The notes below the pieces were generated by a model, which saw only the letters and a list, made by a program, of their open reading frames with translations, was not told where the DNA came from and searched no databases. DNA of 64,000 nucleotides from Roseburia_C amylophila (GTDB lineage: Bacteria > Bacillota > Clostridia > Lachnospirales > Lachnospiraceae). Where the stretch lies: NCBI RefSeq assembly GCF_025567465.1, contig NZ_JAOQKI010000001.1, positions 124,001-188,000 on the forward strand, read 5' to 3'. Positions within the stretch are counted from its first letter, which is position 1; each line of letters starts with the position of its first letter. Below, piece by piece: positions 7,681-15,212 of the stretch. Made by a program: the position numbers and the translations under genes.

Positions 7681-8541
7681 TTAAATCCCCTCAAACCGTC
7701 CAGAAGCCCCACAAGGAAGTGTAAGTCCGTTGGAACTGACCGGAAGACCAATTTCGTCGGCTGTGACTTTGCCAGGGAAACGTTTTAGCTCTGTTCCGAT
7801 AAGGTAAGAGAGAACCGCCGGCTGTAAGCCTGTAGTATAGGAATTAATCAGGAAGAACAAAGGTCTGTCCACCAGAAGCTGTGCACAGAGTTTGACCAGT
7901 GGATGGATGGATTCTTCGATTTTCCAAATTTCACCCTTGGGACCTCTGCCGTAGGATGGAGGGTCCATAATAATAGCATCGTAGTGGTTGCCACGGCGGA
8001 TTTCACGTTCTACGAATTTGACACAGTCGTCTACAATCCAGCGGATTGGTGCATCTGCAAGACCGGAAGAAGCAGCATTTTCCTTGGCCCAGGTAACCAT
8101 ACCCTTTGAAGCGTCTACATGGGTAACGGATGCACCTGCTGCTGCGGCAGCAATCGTAGCACCACCGGTATAGGCAAAAAGATTTAAGACTTTAACTGGT
8201 CTTCCTGCTTTTTTAATAAGTTCAGAGAACCAGTCCCAGTTAGCAGCCTGCTCCGGGAAAAGACCGGTGTGCTTGAAGCTGAAAGGCTTTAACTGGAAAG
8301 TAAGGCTGCGGTAGTGGATGCTCCACTGCTGTGGCAGGTCAAAGAATTCCCATTCGCCGCCGCCCTTTTTACTGCGGTGATAGTGGGCGTTCATTTTATG
8401 CCAGCCTTTTTCTTTCCGTGGCGTATCCCAGATAACCTGAGGATCCGGACGAACCAGGATATAGTCACCCCAACGCTCTAATTTCTCACCTTTTGAACAG
8501 TCTATTACTTCATAATCTTTCCAGTTATCTGCAAGCCACAT
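7681..8541 (-). CDS. Class I SAM-dependent RNA (rRNA-type) methyltransferase
   Basis: This 286-residue cytosolic protein has SAM-binding motif I VLNLFAYTGGAT (about residues 118-129), an acidic ribose-binding turn HVDASKG, and the catalytic-type motif MDPPSYGRG. The same order appears in the RlmI/YccW and RlmK class of 23S rRNA cytosine or guanine methyltransferases, but the N-terminal PUA domain of RlmI is missing, so the exact target is unclear. Start ATG at 8541 follows GGAGGAAAT. It is a single gene transcribed toward the restriction island and appears to be ordinary backbone. The base modified cannot be named from sequence. Confidence 0.8.
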   Translation of the reverse strand: MWLADNWKDYEVIDCSKGEKLERWGDYILVRPDPQVIWDTPRKEKGWHKMNAHYHRSKKGGGEWEFFDLPQQWSIHYRSLTFQLKPFSFKHTGLFPEQAANWDWFSELIKKAGRPVKVLNLFAYTGGATIAAAAAGASVTHVDASKGMVTWAKENAASSGLADAPIRWIVDDCVKFVEREIRRGNHYDAIIMDPPSYGRGPKGEIWKIEESIHPLVKLCAQLLVDRPLFFLINSYTTGLQPAVLSYLIGTELKRFPGKVTADEIGLPVSSNGLTLPCGASGRFEGI

Positions 8542-8629
8542 AGCATTTCCTCCAATATTCTTACGGTATGATTCATGATTATTTCCTTAAAACATCTGAA
8601 TCCTATTATATAAGGGCAAAAATGTTCCG

Positions 8630-9793
8630 TCAACCAAAGAATCGGTAAAGTCCGAAGAGAATCACAAGAAAAATGGCATTATAAAGGGTAAAGATACCAA
8701 GATAACGTTTCTTGTTACTGCCATCGGTATTGGCATAGAACTTAAAGGAAATAAGGCTTGCCAGTGAAGCAATAAGTGTGCCAAGACCACCTAAGTTGAC
8801 ACCGATAAGCAGTGCGGAATAATTATTAGTAAAACCGGAAAGCAGGATGGCAGCAGGCACATTGCTGATAATCTGGCTGCTGATAATTCCTATGGACACT
8901 TCATGCTGAACTAAAAGCACGGCAATAAGGTCGTGAACAAAAGGAATCTGTTTGATATTCCCGATAAAGAGAAAGAAACAGAAAAAAGTAAGCAGCAGAA
9001 AATAATCCACATCTTTTAACACATGGTAATCAAGAATAAGAAAACTAAAGAAAACGATAAGCAGCATTATCTGAAATGGCAGAATGTGCAGTACCGTCAG
9101 AAGGCATATCAGAAAAAGAATGCAATAAGCGGCAAACAGAATCCGGGGATTCCTGTGACTGCGGGAAGAGGCTGGCTTATCAGTGGAACAGGCGGAAGAT
9201 TCCGTTTGGACTGTAGAAAAATTGCCTGCCTGGAAAGAGACTTTTGGAAGAACCAGCAGGAAAAGGATGAGCAGCAGGGCGGATACAGCGGAATAGGGCA
9301 GCATGATCCGGATAAAATCCCATAGAGACAGACCGGAAATTGTATACAGATAGAGATTCTGCGGGTTGCCAAGAGGCGTCAGCATGCTGCCGAGATTGGC
9401 AGCAATGGTTTCAAGAACGATAACTGGAATCAATGCCTGTCGCTGGTCAGCCATCGACAGCACCAGAATTGTAAAAGGCACAAAAGTGATCAGGGCAACA
9501 TCGTTGGTAATCAGCATACTGAAAAAGAAGCAGAGAAAGACAAAAAGGGCTGCCAGTGTCCGCAGGGAATGCACCTTATGAAGGAGCAGGGTTCCAAGTC
9601 TGGTAAAGACGCCAATCGAAGAAAACCCCCTTACCACAGCCATCAGGGAGAATAAAAGAGCCAGTACCCGGAAATCAATATAAGAAAAGTAATTTACGGA
9701 TGGTGGAATAAAAAACATGGATACAACTGCCAGCAGGAAAGCAATGCAGCAGACGGTTTCTTTTTTGAAAAAATCTTTCACTTTTGTAAACAT
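8630..9793 (-). CDS. SLC13/ArsB-NhaD-like membrane permease
   Basis: This 387-residue integral membrane protein has about ten hydrophobic segments. The motif LITNDVALITFVPF near residue 97 and the later NLGSMLTPLGNPQNLYLY are typical of the ion-transporter superfamily that includes citrate/dicarboxylate SLC13 carriers, ArsB and NhaD. A second NVPAAILLSGFT motif in the C-terminal half completes the two-repeat layout. The polar loop between the halves (about 190-215) is likely cytosolic. ATG 9793 has AAGGAGA upstream. No arsenic, citrate or sodium genes are adjacent, so the substrate is unknown. Confidence 0.75.
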   Translation of the reverse strand: MFTKVKDFFKKETVCCIAFLLAVVSMFFIPPSVNYFSYIDFRVLALLFSLMAVVRGFSSIGVFTRLGTLLLHKVHSLRTLAALFVFLCFFFSMLITNDVALITFVPFTILVLSMADQRQALIPVIVLETIAANLGSMLTPLGNPQNLYLYTISGLSLWDFIRIMLPYSAVSALLLILFLLVLPKVSFQAGNFSTVQTESSACSTDKPASSRSHRNPRILFAAYCILFLICLLTVLHILPFQIMLLIVFFSFLILDYHVLKDVDYFLLLTFFCFFLFIGNIKQIPFVHDLIAVLLVQHEVSIGIISSQIISNVPAAILLSGFTNNYSALLIGVNLGGLGTLIASLASLISFKFYANTDGSNKKRYLGIFTLYNAIFLVILFGLYRFFG

Positions 9794-9821
9794 ACAGGTC
9801 TCCTTCTATGAAATCATATCT

Positions 9822-10334
9822 TAGGCAGTTGCGAAAGATAATAACATTTTGCTAATAATTTCTTTGTTATGTAAAGTATCTTTGTTTTGCATCGAAATAC
9901 CGTAGTTCTAAAATATTAGTTTTGCTTTTGGCGATAAAACCAGTCTTTCCAATGTTTAACAAAGATAGCACCACTGTTCGTCAAAGTGCGGATGCCTGAT
10001 AAAGGCTGTTAGGGGCACTTGGAATTTCGCCTGGCATCCGGCAACGCTGGCACAGGACGTGCCAGCGAGGCGCATCTGAACATGGATGTGAATATGCGCC
10101 GGTTGCCAGACGGACTTCTTAATTATTCGAAATTCCTAGTGCCCCTTGCAGGCGTTATGTGGCATCCGTATTCGACGGACAGTGGCACTATCTTATGTCA
10201 AAGCAACGGAAAGACTGCTTGCAGACAAGCAAAACATAATATTAAGAACTACTGGTATTTTGACGCACATAAACACACCTACTTCAAATAGCAAAGAAAT
10301 TTCTGTTAAAATGTTATTCTTTCGCAGCACCTAA
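9822..10334 (+). repeat. Large structured palindromic repeat, copy 1
   Basis: This 513-base stretch between the permease and the AraC gene is a long imperfect inverted repeat. Its ends (TTAGGCAGTTGCGAAAG and CTTTCGCAGCACCTAA) pair, and pairing can be traced inward through several stems. The core at 10011-10146 has an outer stem AGGGGCACT/AGTGCCCCT, then GGCAAC/GTTGCC, then two hairpins, GCTGGCAC/GTGCCAGC and GGCGCAT/ATGCGCC, the second with a loop containing CATGGATG. Related copies occur at 25.1 and 48.1 kb. Short open frames inside (for example 10019-10291) are by-products of the repeat. The AraC stop codon overlaps its right end. Confidence 0.85.
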
Positions 10335-11164
10335 ATCATTTCCCGCGGGGATTTTCCAAACTGCTTCTTATAGGCACGAAGAAAAGTAGAATAATTGTGA
10401 AAGCCGCAGGCAAAGCAGGCATCGGTTACTGCAGTGCCGGAGCTGATTAAATCCCTGGCAAAGAGAAGCCGCTTTGTGGAAAGATAATTTCCGATGGTAT
10501 ACCCGGTCTGCTCCTTAAAAGAATGCATCAGATAATAGCGGCTGGTAAAAAAGTGCTCGGCTAAAGAATCCACCGTAATATCCTCCGTCAGATGTTCATT
10601 CATATAGGTAAGAACCGACAGAATCTTTTCATTTGCCTGAAAGGAATCTTCATATTGCAGGGTGCCGGATAAGGCAGCCCGGTTTAAGTGAATCATAAAT
10701 TCTAAGAAAAGCGTATTCTGGTAAATCTCATTGGCAAAGCTGTCTTCGGAAAAAGAGTGGACAAGCTCCATCATGGTATCTAAGAGCCGCCGTTCCTTCA
10801 TGCCGGATAAATGCAGGACATTGGACGGCATGGCAGCGTCCGGAAGAAAGCACTGGTTTAAGAAAATAGTCTTATCGGATGATGTAACTGCAAAATCCGG
10901 AGAGACATAAATAATCATCCGCTCGTAGGGTGTGGTATCATGAATGACCGGACGGTGGACTTCACCGGCACGGACAAGAACCAGATCCCCCGGGGTAAGC
11001 TGGTAGGATTTTCCTTCAATACAATAGGTGACATTGCCGCTTAGGAAAAAGAGCAGTTTGTGAAAATCATGATAATGAAAGTCGTAGGCAGACATTTCGT
11101 GGTCAGTCAGGTGAAATATCTTGAAATCATGATGAAGATATCCGGTTTTCTCATATTTTTTCAT
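10331..11164 (-). CDS. AraC-family transcription regulator with cupin sensor domain
   Basis: The 277-residue protein has an N-terminal cupin-like ligand-binding domain (HYHDFHKLLFFLSG, then LTPGDLVLVRAGEVHRP) and a C-terminal double helix-turn-helix of the AraC/XylS type (TVDSLAEHFFTSRYYLMHSFK, split here only by reading, and ACFACGFHNYSTFLRAYKKQFG). ATG 11164 is preferred to an in-frame GTG at 11173 because AGGA lies at better spacing for the ATG. It is transcribed away from the PLP-enzyme gene that starts at 11372, across about 200 bases that could hold a shared control region. The inducer and targets are not evident. Confidence 0.88.
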   Translation of the reverse strand: MKKYEKTGYLHHDFKIFHLTDHEMSAYDFHYHDFHKLLFFLSGNVTYCIEGKSYQLTPGDLVLVRAGEVHRPVIHDTTPYERMIIYVSPDFAVTSSDKTIFLNQCFLPDAAMPSNVLHLSGMKERRLLDTMMELVHSFSEDSFANEIYQNTLFLEFMIHLNRAALSGTLQYEDSFQANEKILSVLTYMNEHLTEDITVDSLAEHFFTSRYYLMHSFKEQTGYTIGNYLSTKRLLFARDLISSGTAVTDACFACGFHNYSTFLRAYKKQFGKSPREMI

Positions 11165-11242
11165 AAAAATCACATCCTATATACAAAGTCAATCTAGGAA
11201 CAGTATAAAGCACGATTTGCAATAAGGAAAGCATTATTTTAC

Positions 11243-11271
11243 TATCAATTTCAATAAAATGTTGGTATAAT
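11243..11271 (+). promoter_or_regulatory. Probable extended -10 promoter for the PLP enzyme gene
   Basis: TGGTATAAT at 11263-11271 is an extended -10 element. The -35 position (TATCAA) is poor. An inverted pair GGACAA/TTGTCC further downstream in the leader could form a stem of unknown role. No T-box or SAM riboswitch pattern was found. Confidence 0.5.
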
Positions 11272-11371
11272 AATTGATATATGAAAAAGGACAAGTGCAT
11301 CAATAGACGGTTGTCCTGTTAGAAATGAAAATATCTGGTGGGTAATTAAGACGAAGAAAGGCGGTAACAAT

Positions 11372-12556
11372 ATGAAAAACTTCAGCAACTATACCGATTA
11401 CAGTACAAAAGAGGATTTGCATTTTGAATCCAAGGCAGTACATGGAGCATTAGGAACGGAACCATTAACCGGCGCAGTCAGCATGCCAATCTTTCAGGCA
11501 GCAACCTTCCGTCATCCGGAATTAGGACAGACAACAGGATTTGCCTATAGCCGTCTTGAGAATCCGACCAGACAGGAATTAGAGCGTACCATGGCAATTT
11601 TAGAGGGCGGTATCCAGGGATTTGCATTTTCTTCCGGACAGGCTGCGAATATGGCAGTATTTTCCTTATTAAATCCGGGTGAGCATGTAATTCTTTCCGA
11701 TGATATTTATGGTGGAACCTTCCGTATCATTGGAGATGTATTTGGAAAATATGGAATCGAGCATACTTATGTAGATATGTCTGAATTAGACGAAGTAAAG
11801 GCAGCTATCCGCCCGAATACAAAAATGTTCTTCGTTGAGACACCGACCAATCCGATGATGAAGGTGGCAGACATTCATGCCATTTCTGAAATCGCAAAAT
11901 CCATCGGAGCATTAACCGTTGTAGATAATACATTTTTAACACCATATTTCCAGAAACCGCTGCAGTTGGGAGCTGACATTGTAACCCACAGTTCAACAAA
12001 ATATCTGGGGGGACACAATGACACCATTTCCGGAATCGTCGTGGTAAAGGATAACAAAGAAATCGCAGATAAGATTCACATCCATATCAAATCCCATGGA
12101 AGCCAGCTGGCACCGTTAGACAGCTGGCTGGTATTAAGGGGAATCAAGACCCTTGCAGTCCGTATGGACCGTCACAATGAGAATGCCAGGAAGGTTGCAG
12201 AGTGGCTTCGTACACAGCCGAAGGTAAAGAAAGTATATTATGTTGGTTTTGAAGACCATAAGGATTACGAAGTAACCTGCCGCCAGACAACAGGATTTGG
12301 CGGAATGATTTCCTTTACCGTAGACAGCTATGAGACCGTTAAAAAGATTCTTAAAAATGTAGATATGATTATGTTTGCAGAGAGTCTTGGTGGAACAGAG
12401 ACCTTAATCACATATCCGACCACACAGACTCATGAGGATACACCGCTTGATGTAAAAGAGAAGCTTGGTATTACAGACTGCTTCCTTCGTATGTCAGTAG
12501 GAATTGAAAATGTGGATGATATCATTGCAGATTTAGACCGGGCAATGAATGCTTAA
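11372..12556 (+). CDS. Cys/Met metabolism PLP-dependent enzyme (cystathionine synthase/lyase type)
   Basis: This 394-residue cytosolic enzyme belongs to the transsulfuration PLP family. Visible markers are the YSRLENPTRQELE substrate-phosphate segment, SSGQAANMAVF, the VDNTFLTPYFQKP aspartate motif and HSSTKYLGGHND with the Schiff-base lysine. Members catalyse gamma-synthase, gamma-lyase, beta-lyase or O-acetylhomoserine reactions that join or split sulfur amino acids, and the family cannot be split reliably by eye. The length is normal. AGGCGG lies before ATG 11372. dapF follows 36 bases later in the same direction and may share transcription, but no other sulfur gene is present. Confidence 0.85.
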   Translation: MKNFSNYTDYSTKEDLHFESKAVHGALGTEPLTGAVSMPIFQAATFRHPELGQTTGFAYSRLENPTRQELERTMAILEGGIQGFAFSSGQAANMAVFSLLNPGEHVILSDDIYGGTFRIIGDVFGKYGIEHTYVDMSELDEVKAAIRPNTKMFFVETPTNPMMKVADIHAISEIAKSIGALTVVDNTFLTPYFQKPLQLGADIVTHSSTKYLGGHNDTISGIVVVKDNKEIADKIHIHIKSHGSQLAPLDSWLVLRGIKTLAVRMDRHNENARKVAEWLRTQPKVKKVYYVGFEDHKDYEVTCRQTTGFGGMISFTVDSYETVKKILKNVDMIMFAESLGGTETLITYPTTQTHEDTPLDVKEKLGITDCFLRMSVGIENVDDIIADLDRAMNA

Positions 12557-12592
12557 GAAAAATAAAGGAAAGAGAAAGCAAGGAGAAAATAA

Positions 12593-13453
12593 ATGAAATT
12601 TACAAAGATGCAGGCATTTGGAAACGATTATGTATATATCGATGCCATTCATCAGCATCTTGACAATTTGCCGGAGCTTGCGAGATTCGTAAGTGACCGG
12701 CATTTTGCCATTGGTTCTGACGGAATGGTATTGATTTGTCCGTCCGAAAAAGGGGATTTCCGGATGCGGATGTTTAACCCGGATGGAACAGAGGGCGAGA
12801 TGTGTGGAAATGCATTGCGCAGCGTAGGAAAATATGTATACGACCACAGACTGACGGATAAGACAGACCTTGTAATTGAAACCTTAGGCGGCATGCAGCA
12901 TCTGAACTTAACCGTAACGGACGGTCTGGTAAGCAATATCAGAGCAGATATCGGAGCACCGAGAATGTCTGCAAAAGTGATTCCGGTCAACACAAAGCTG
13001 GATGAATTTGTAGAGCAGCCGGTACAGGTACTGGATAAGACCTTCCATATTACGGCAGTATCCTGGGGCAACCCGCATTGTGCCATGTATGTAGACAGCG
13101 TGGCAGACCTTGATGTAGAAAAATACGGAAAAACCATTGAACATATGACAGAACTTTTTACCAATAAGACCAATGTAACTTTTGTGGAATTTGTTCGCAG
13201 GGATTATGTGAAAATCCGGGAATGGGAAAGAGGAACCGGAGAGACTATCGGATGCGGAACCGGATGCTGTACTGCAGTGGTAGCCGGCGTATTAACCGGA
13301 CGCTTAGACCGGAAAGTAACGGTAGAGCAGATTGGCGGACCGCTCTATATTGAGTGGGAGGAAGAAAGCGGACATATGTTTATGACCGGACCTTCCCATA
13401 CGGTATTTGAATCGGAAATTGATGCAAGCCACATTATCGGAACAGCGGAATAA
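12593..13453 (+). CDS. dapF: Diaminopimelate epimerase
   Basis: The 286-residue enzyme converts LL-diaminopimelate to meso-diaminopimelate, the last-but-one step to lysine and a direct precursor for peptidoglycan. The two catalytic cysteines are visible: Cys71 in EMCGNALR and Cys221 in GCGTGCC. The N-terminal KMQAFGNDYVYID and SDGMVL segments are also characteristic. ATG 12593 follows AAGGAG. It lies 17 bases ahead of the murE-type ligase, which uses its product, so the pair forms a cell-wall unit. Confidence 0.96.
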   Translation: MKFTKMQAFGNDYVYIDAIHQHLDNLPELARFVSDRHFAIGSDGMVLICPSEKGDFRMRMFNPDGTEGEMCGNALRSVGKYVYDHRLTDKTDLVIETLGGMQHLNLTVTDGLVSNIRADIGAPRMSAKVIPVNTKLDEFVEQPVQVLDKTFHITAVSWGNPHCAMYVDSVADLDVEKYGKTIEHMTELFTNKTNVTFVEFVRRDYVKIREWERGTGETIGCGTGCCTAVVAGVLTGRLDRKVTVEQIGGPLYIEWEEESGHMFMTGPSHTVFESEIDASHIIGTAE

Positions 13454-13470
13454 TACATTAGGAGAGAAGT

Positions 13471-14940
13471 ATGAAATTAGCAGAAATATGTGAAGAATTG
13501 ACCTATACCTGCCTGCAGGGAGAGATGGAGAAAGAAATCAGTGATATTATCTATGATTCGAGAAAAGTAGAAAAAGACACCATATTTGTCTGTATGGTAG
13601 GAGCTGTTGTAGACGGACATGACTTTGTTGAAGATGCGGTAAAGAAAGGTGCTGCAGCCCTTGTGGTAGAGCATGCAGTAGAAATTGATATTCCGGAGAA
13701 CTGTACGGTTCTTCAGGTAGAAGATGCCCGTTATGCCCTGGCAATTATGTCGGCTGCTTTCTTTGGACACCCGGACAGAGAGCTTACCACCATTGGACTG
13801 ACCGGAACTAAAGGAAAGACCACTACTACTTATATGATAAAGAGCGTTTTAGAAGAAGCAGGTAAGAAAGTCGGACTGATTGGAACCATCGGTGCCCTGA
13901 TCGGCGAGGAGAAGCTTCCGGCAAAGAATACCACACCGGAATCTTATGAATTACATAAGATGTTCCGTGCCATGGTAGATGCCGGATGTGAATATGTAGT
14001 AATGGAAGTATCCTCCCAGGGACTTAAGATGCACCGCGTGGCAGGAATTGTATTTGATTATGGAATCTTTACCAACTTATCACCGGATCATATCGGACCA
14101 AATGAGCATGCTAGCTTTGAAGAATATCAGGAATGCAAGAGTCTCTTATTCCGTCAGTGCAAAGAGGGAATCGTAAATGCAGATGATGAGCACGTAGATG
14201 GAATTATCAAAAATCATACCTGTAAGCTTCATACCTTCTCCTGTAAGAAAGACGCAGACCTGATGGCGGGAGCTGTTGGATATCTGGATGAAGAGGGACA
14301 GATTGGAATGCATTTTACCACTACCGGCTGTATGAATGTTTATGCAGTGGTTCATATTCCGGGAAGCTTTTCAGTATACAATTCACTGGTAACCATGCTG
14401 ACCTGTCATCTGGCAGGAATTTCCGATGAGGCAATTTTACGTGGACTGGATAAAGTAAAAGTCAGAGGCCGTGTGGAATTAGTTCCGGTTTCCAAAGATT
14501 TTACGGTAATTATTGATTATGCCCACAATGAAGTCAGCACAAGAAGTGTGCTTACCACATTAAAAGAGTATCATCCGAAGCGTTTAATCTGTGTCTATGG
14601 TGGCGGTGGAAACCGTTCCAAGCTGCGCCGTTATGACATGGGGGAAGTGACAGGAGAACTGGCAGATTTAAGCGTGCTGACCTGTGATAATCCAAGAGAT
14701 GAAGAAATCCGCGACATCAACAACGATATTAAGATTGGCCTTGCAAAGAGCAACGGAAAATATATCGAAATCGATGACCGCAAAGCAGCCATCAAATATT
14801 GTATCGAAAATGCCAAAAAGGGTGATATGATAGTGCTGCTTGGAAAAGGTCATGAAGATTATCAGGAAATTAAAGGTGTAAAATATCATTTTGATGAAAG
14901 AGAAGCAATCGCCGAAGTCAAAAAAGAGTTAAATTTATAA
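13471..14940 (+). CDS. murE: UDP-MurNAc-tripeptide ligase (meso-DAP adding)
   Basis: This 489-residue Mur ligase adds meso-diaminopimelate to UDP-MurNAc-L-Ala-D-Glu in the cytosol. The ATP loop TGTKGKTTT lies at residues 111-119, the substrate motif NTTPESYELH follows, and the C-terminal domain carries DNPRDE at 406-411; DNPR is the known signature for meso-DAP rather than lysine specificity, which agrees with dapF just upstream. GGAGAG precedes ATG 13471. Clostridia may carry more than one murE-like gene, so whether this is the housekeeping copy is not certain. Confidence 0.9.
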   Translation: MKLAEICEELTYTCLQGEMEKEISDIIYDSRKVEKDTIFVCMVGAVVDGHDFVEDAVKKGAAALVVEHAVEIDIPENCTVLQVEDARYALAIMSAAFFGHPDRELTTIGLTGTKGKTTTTYMIKSVLEEAGKKVGLIGTIGALIGEEKLPAKNTTPESYELHKMFRAMVDAGCEYVVMEVSSQGLKMHRVAGIVFDYGIFTNLSPDHIGPNEHASFEEYQECKSLLFRQCKEGIVNADDEHVDGIIKNHTCKLHTFSCKKDADLMAGAVGYLDEEGQIGMHFTTTGCMNVYAVVHIPGSFSVYNSLVTMLTCHLAGISDEAILRGLDKVKVRGRVELVPVSKDFTVIIDYAHNEVSTRSVLTTLKEYHPKRLICVYGGGGNRSKLRRYDMGEVTGELADLSVLTCDNPRDEEIRDINNDIKIGLAKSNGKYIEIDDRKAAIKYCIENAKKGDMIVLLGKGHEDYQEIKGVKYHFDEREAIAEVKKELNL

Positions 14941-14995
14941 TTCACATATGTGAATTATACTGAAATATAAGAATTGCAATAAGTAACCGGGGTCA

Positions 14996-15024
14996 TTGAC
15001 TTATAATTGTGCCACCATTATAAT
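14996..15024 (+). promoter_or_regulatory. Promoter of the c-di-GMP riboswitch-pullulanase transcript
   Basis: TTGACT at 14996-15001 and TATAAT at 15019-15024 are separated by 17 bases, a good housekeeping promoter. Transcription would begin near 15031, directly before the riboswitch aptamer. Confidence 0.85.
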
Positions 15025-15036
15025 AAAGATTATGTA

Positions 15037-15100
15037 TCAGCAAAACAGGTGAAAGCCTGTGACGCAAAGCTATAGGGTCTTTGAAATGACAGCCAGTTGC
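15037..15100 (+). promoter_or_regulatory. Cyclic di-GMP-I (GEMM-I) riboswitch aptamer
   Basis: The stretch contains the hallmarks of a GEMM-I aptamer in order: CAGCAAAACAGG, a GAAA tetraloop closed by CAGG/CCTG, GACGCAAAGC, AGGGTCT and ATGACAGCCAGTTGC. The GAAA tetraloop and its receptor side, together with the conserved GACGCAAAGC, bind the dinucleotide in known examples. An intrinsic terminator starts 3 bases later and the pullulanase gene follows, so the switch should control read-through into that gene. Whether c-di-GMP turns it on or off was not resolved by folding. Confidence 0.9.
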
Positions 15101-15103
15101 AAG

Positions 15104-15141
15104 AAGGAAGCATCCGTGCATTGGCGGAAGCTTCCTTTTTT
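15104..15141 (+). terminator. Riboswitch expression-platform terminator
   Basis: AAGGAAGC at 15104-15111 pairs with GCTTCCTT at 15130-15137, with an inner TCCG/CGGA helix, followed by a T-run. It lies between the aptamer and the pullulanase gene. Confidence 0.88.
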
Positions 15142-15212
15142 CGGTTATGCGGGAAATGCGCAAAGTGTGTTTCCTGTAGCCGTACGCAGGTAACGAGGGA
15201 AAGGAAACAAAT

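Noticed and set aside
10019..10291. 90-codon frame inside structured repeat copy 1, with a similar frame in copy 2 (25138-25422)
   Set aside because: The frame follows from the repeated stems, has no ribosome site, and is not kept in copy 3.
11275..11371. SAM or cysteine-type riboswitch ahead of the PLP enzyme gene
   Set aside because: Only one short GGACAA/TTGTCC pairing is seen, with no conserved aptamer motif.
12652..13173. 173-codon open frame antisense to dapF
   Set aside because: It is a shadow of dapF codon use without a ribosome site or recognisable motif.
15001..15141. T-box or amino-acid leader upstream of pulA
   Set aside because: No AGGGTGG-type T-box core; the sequence fits the c-di-GMP-I aptamer with its GAAA tetraloop and GACGCAAAGC.
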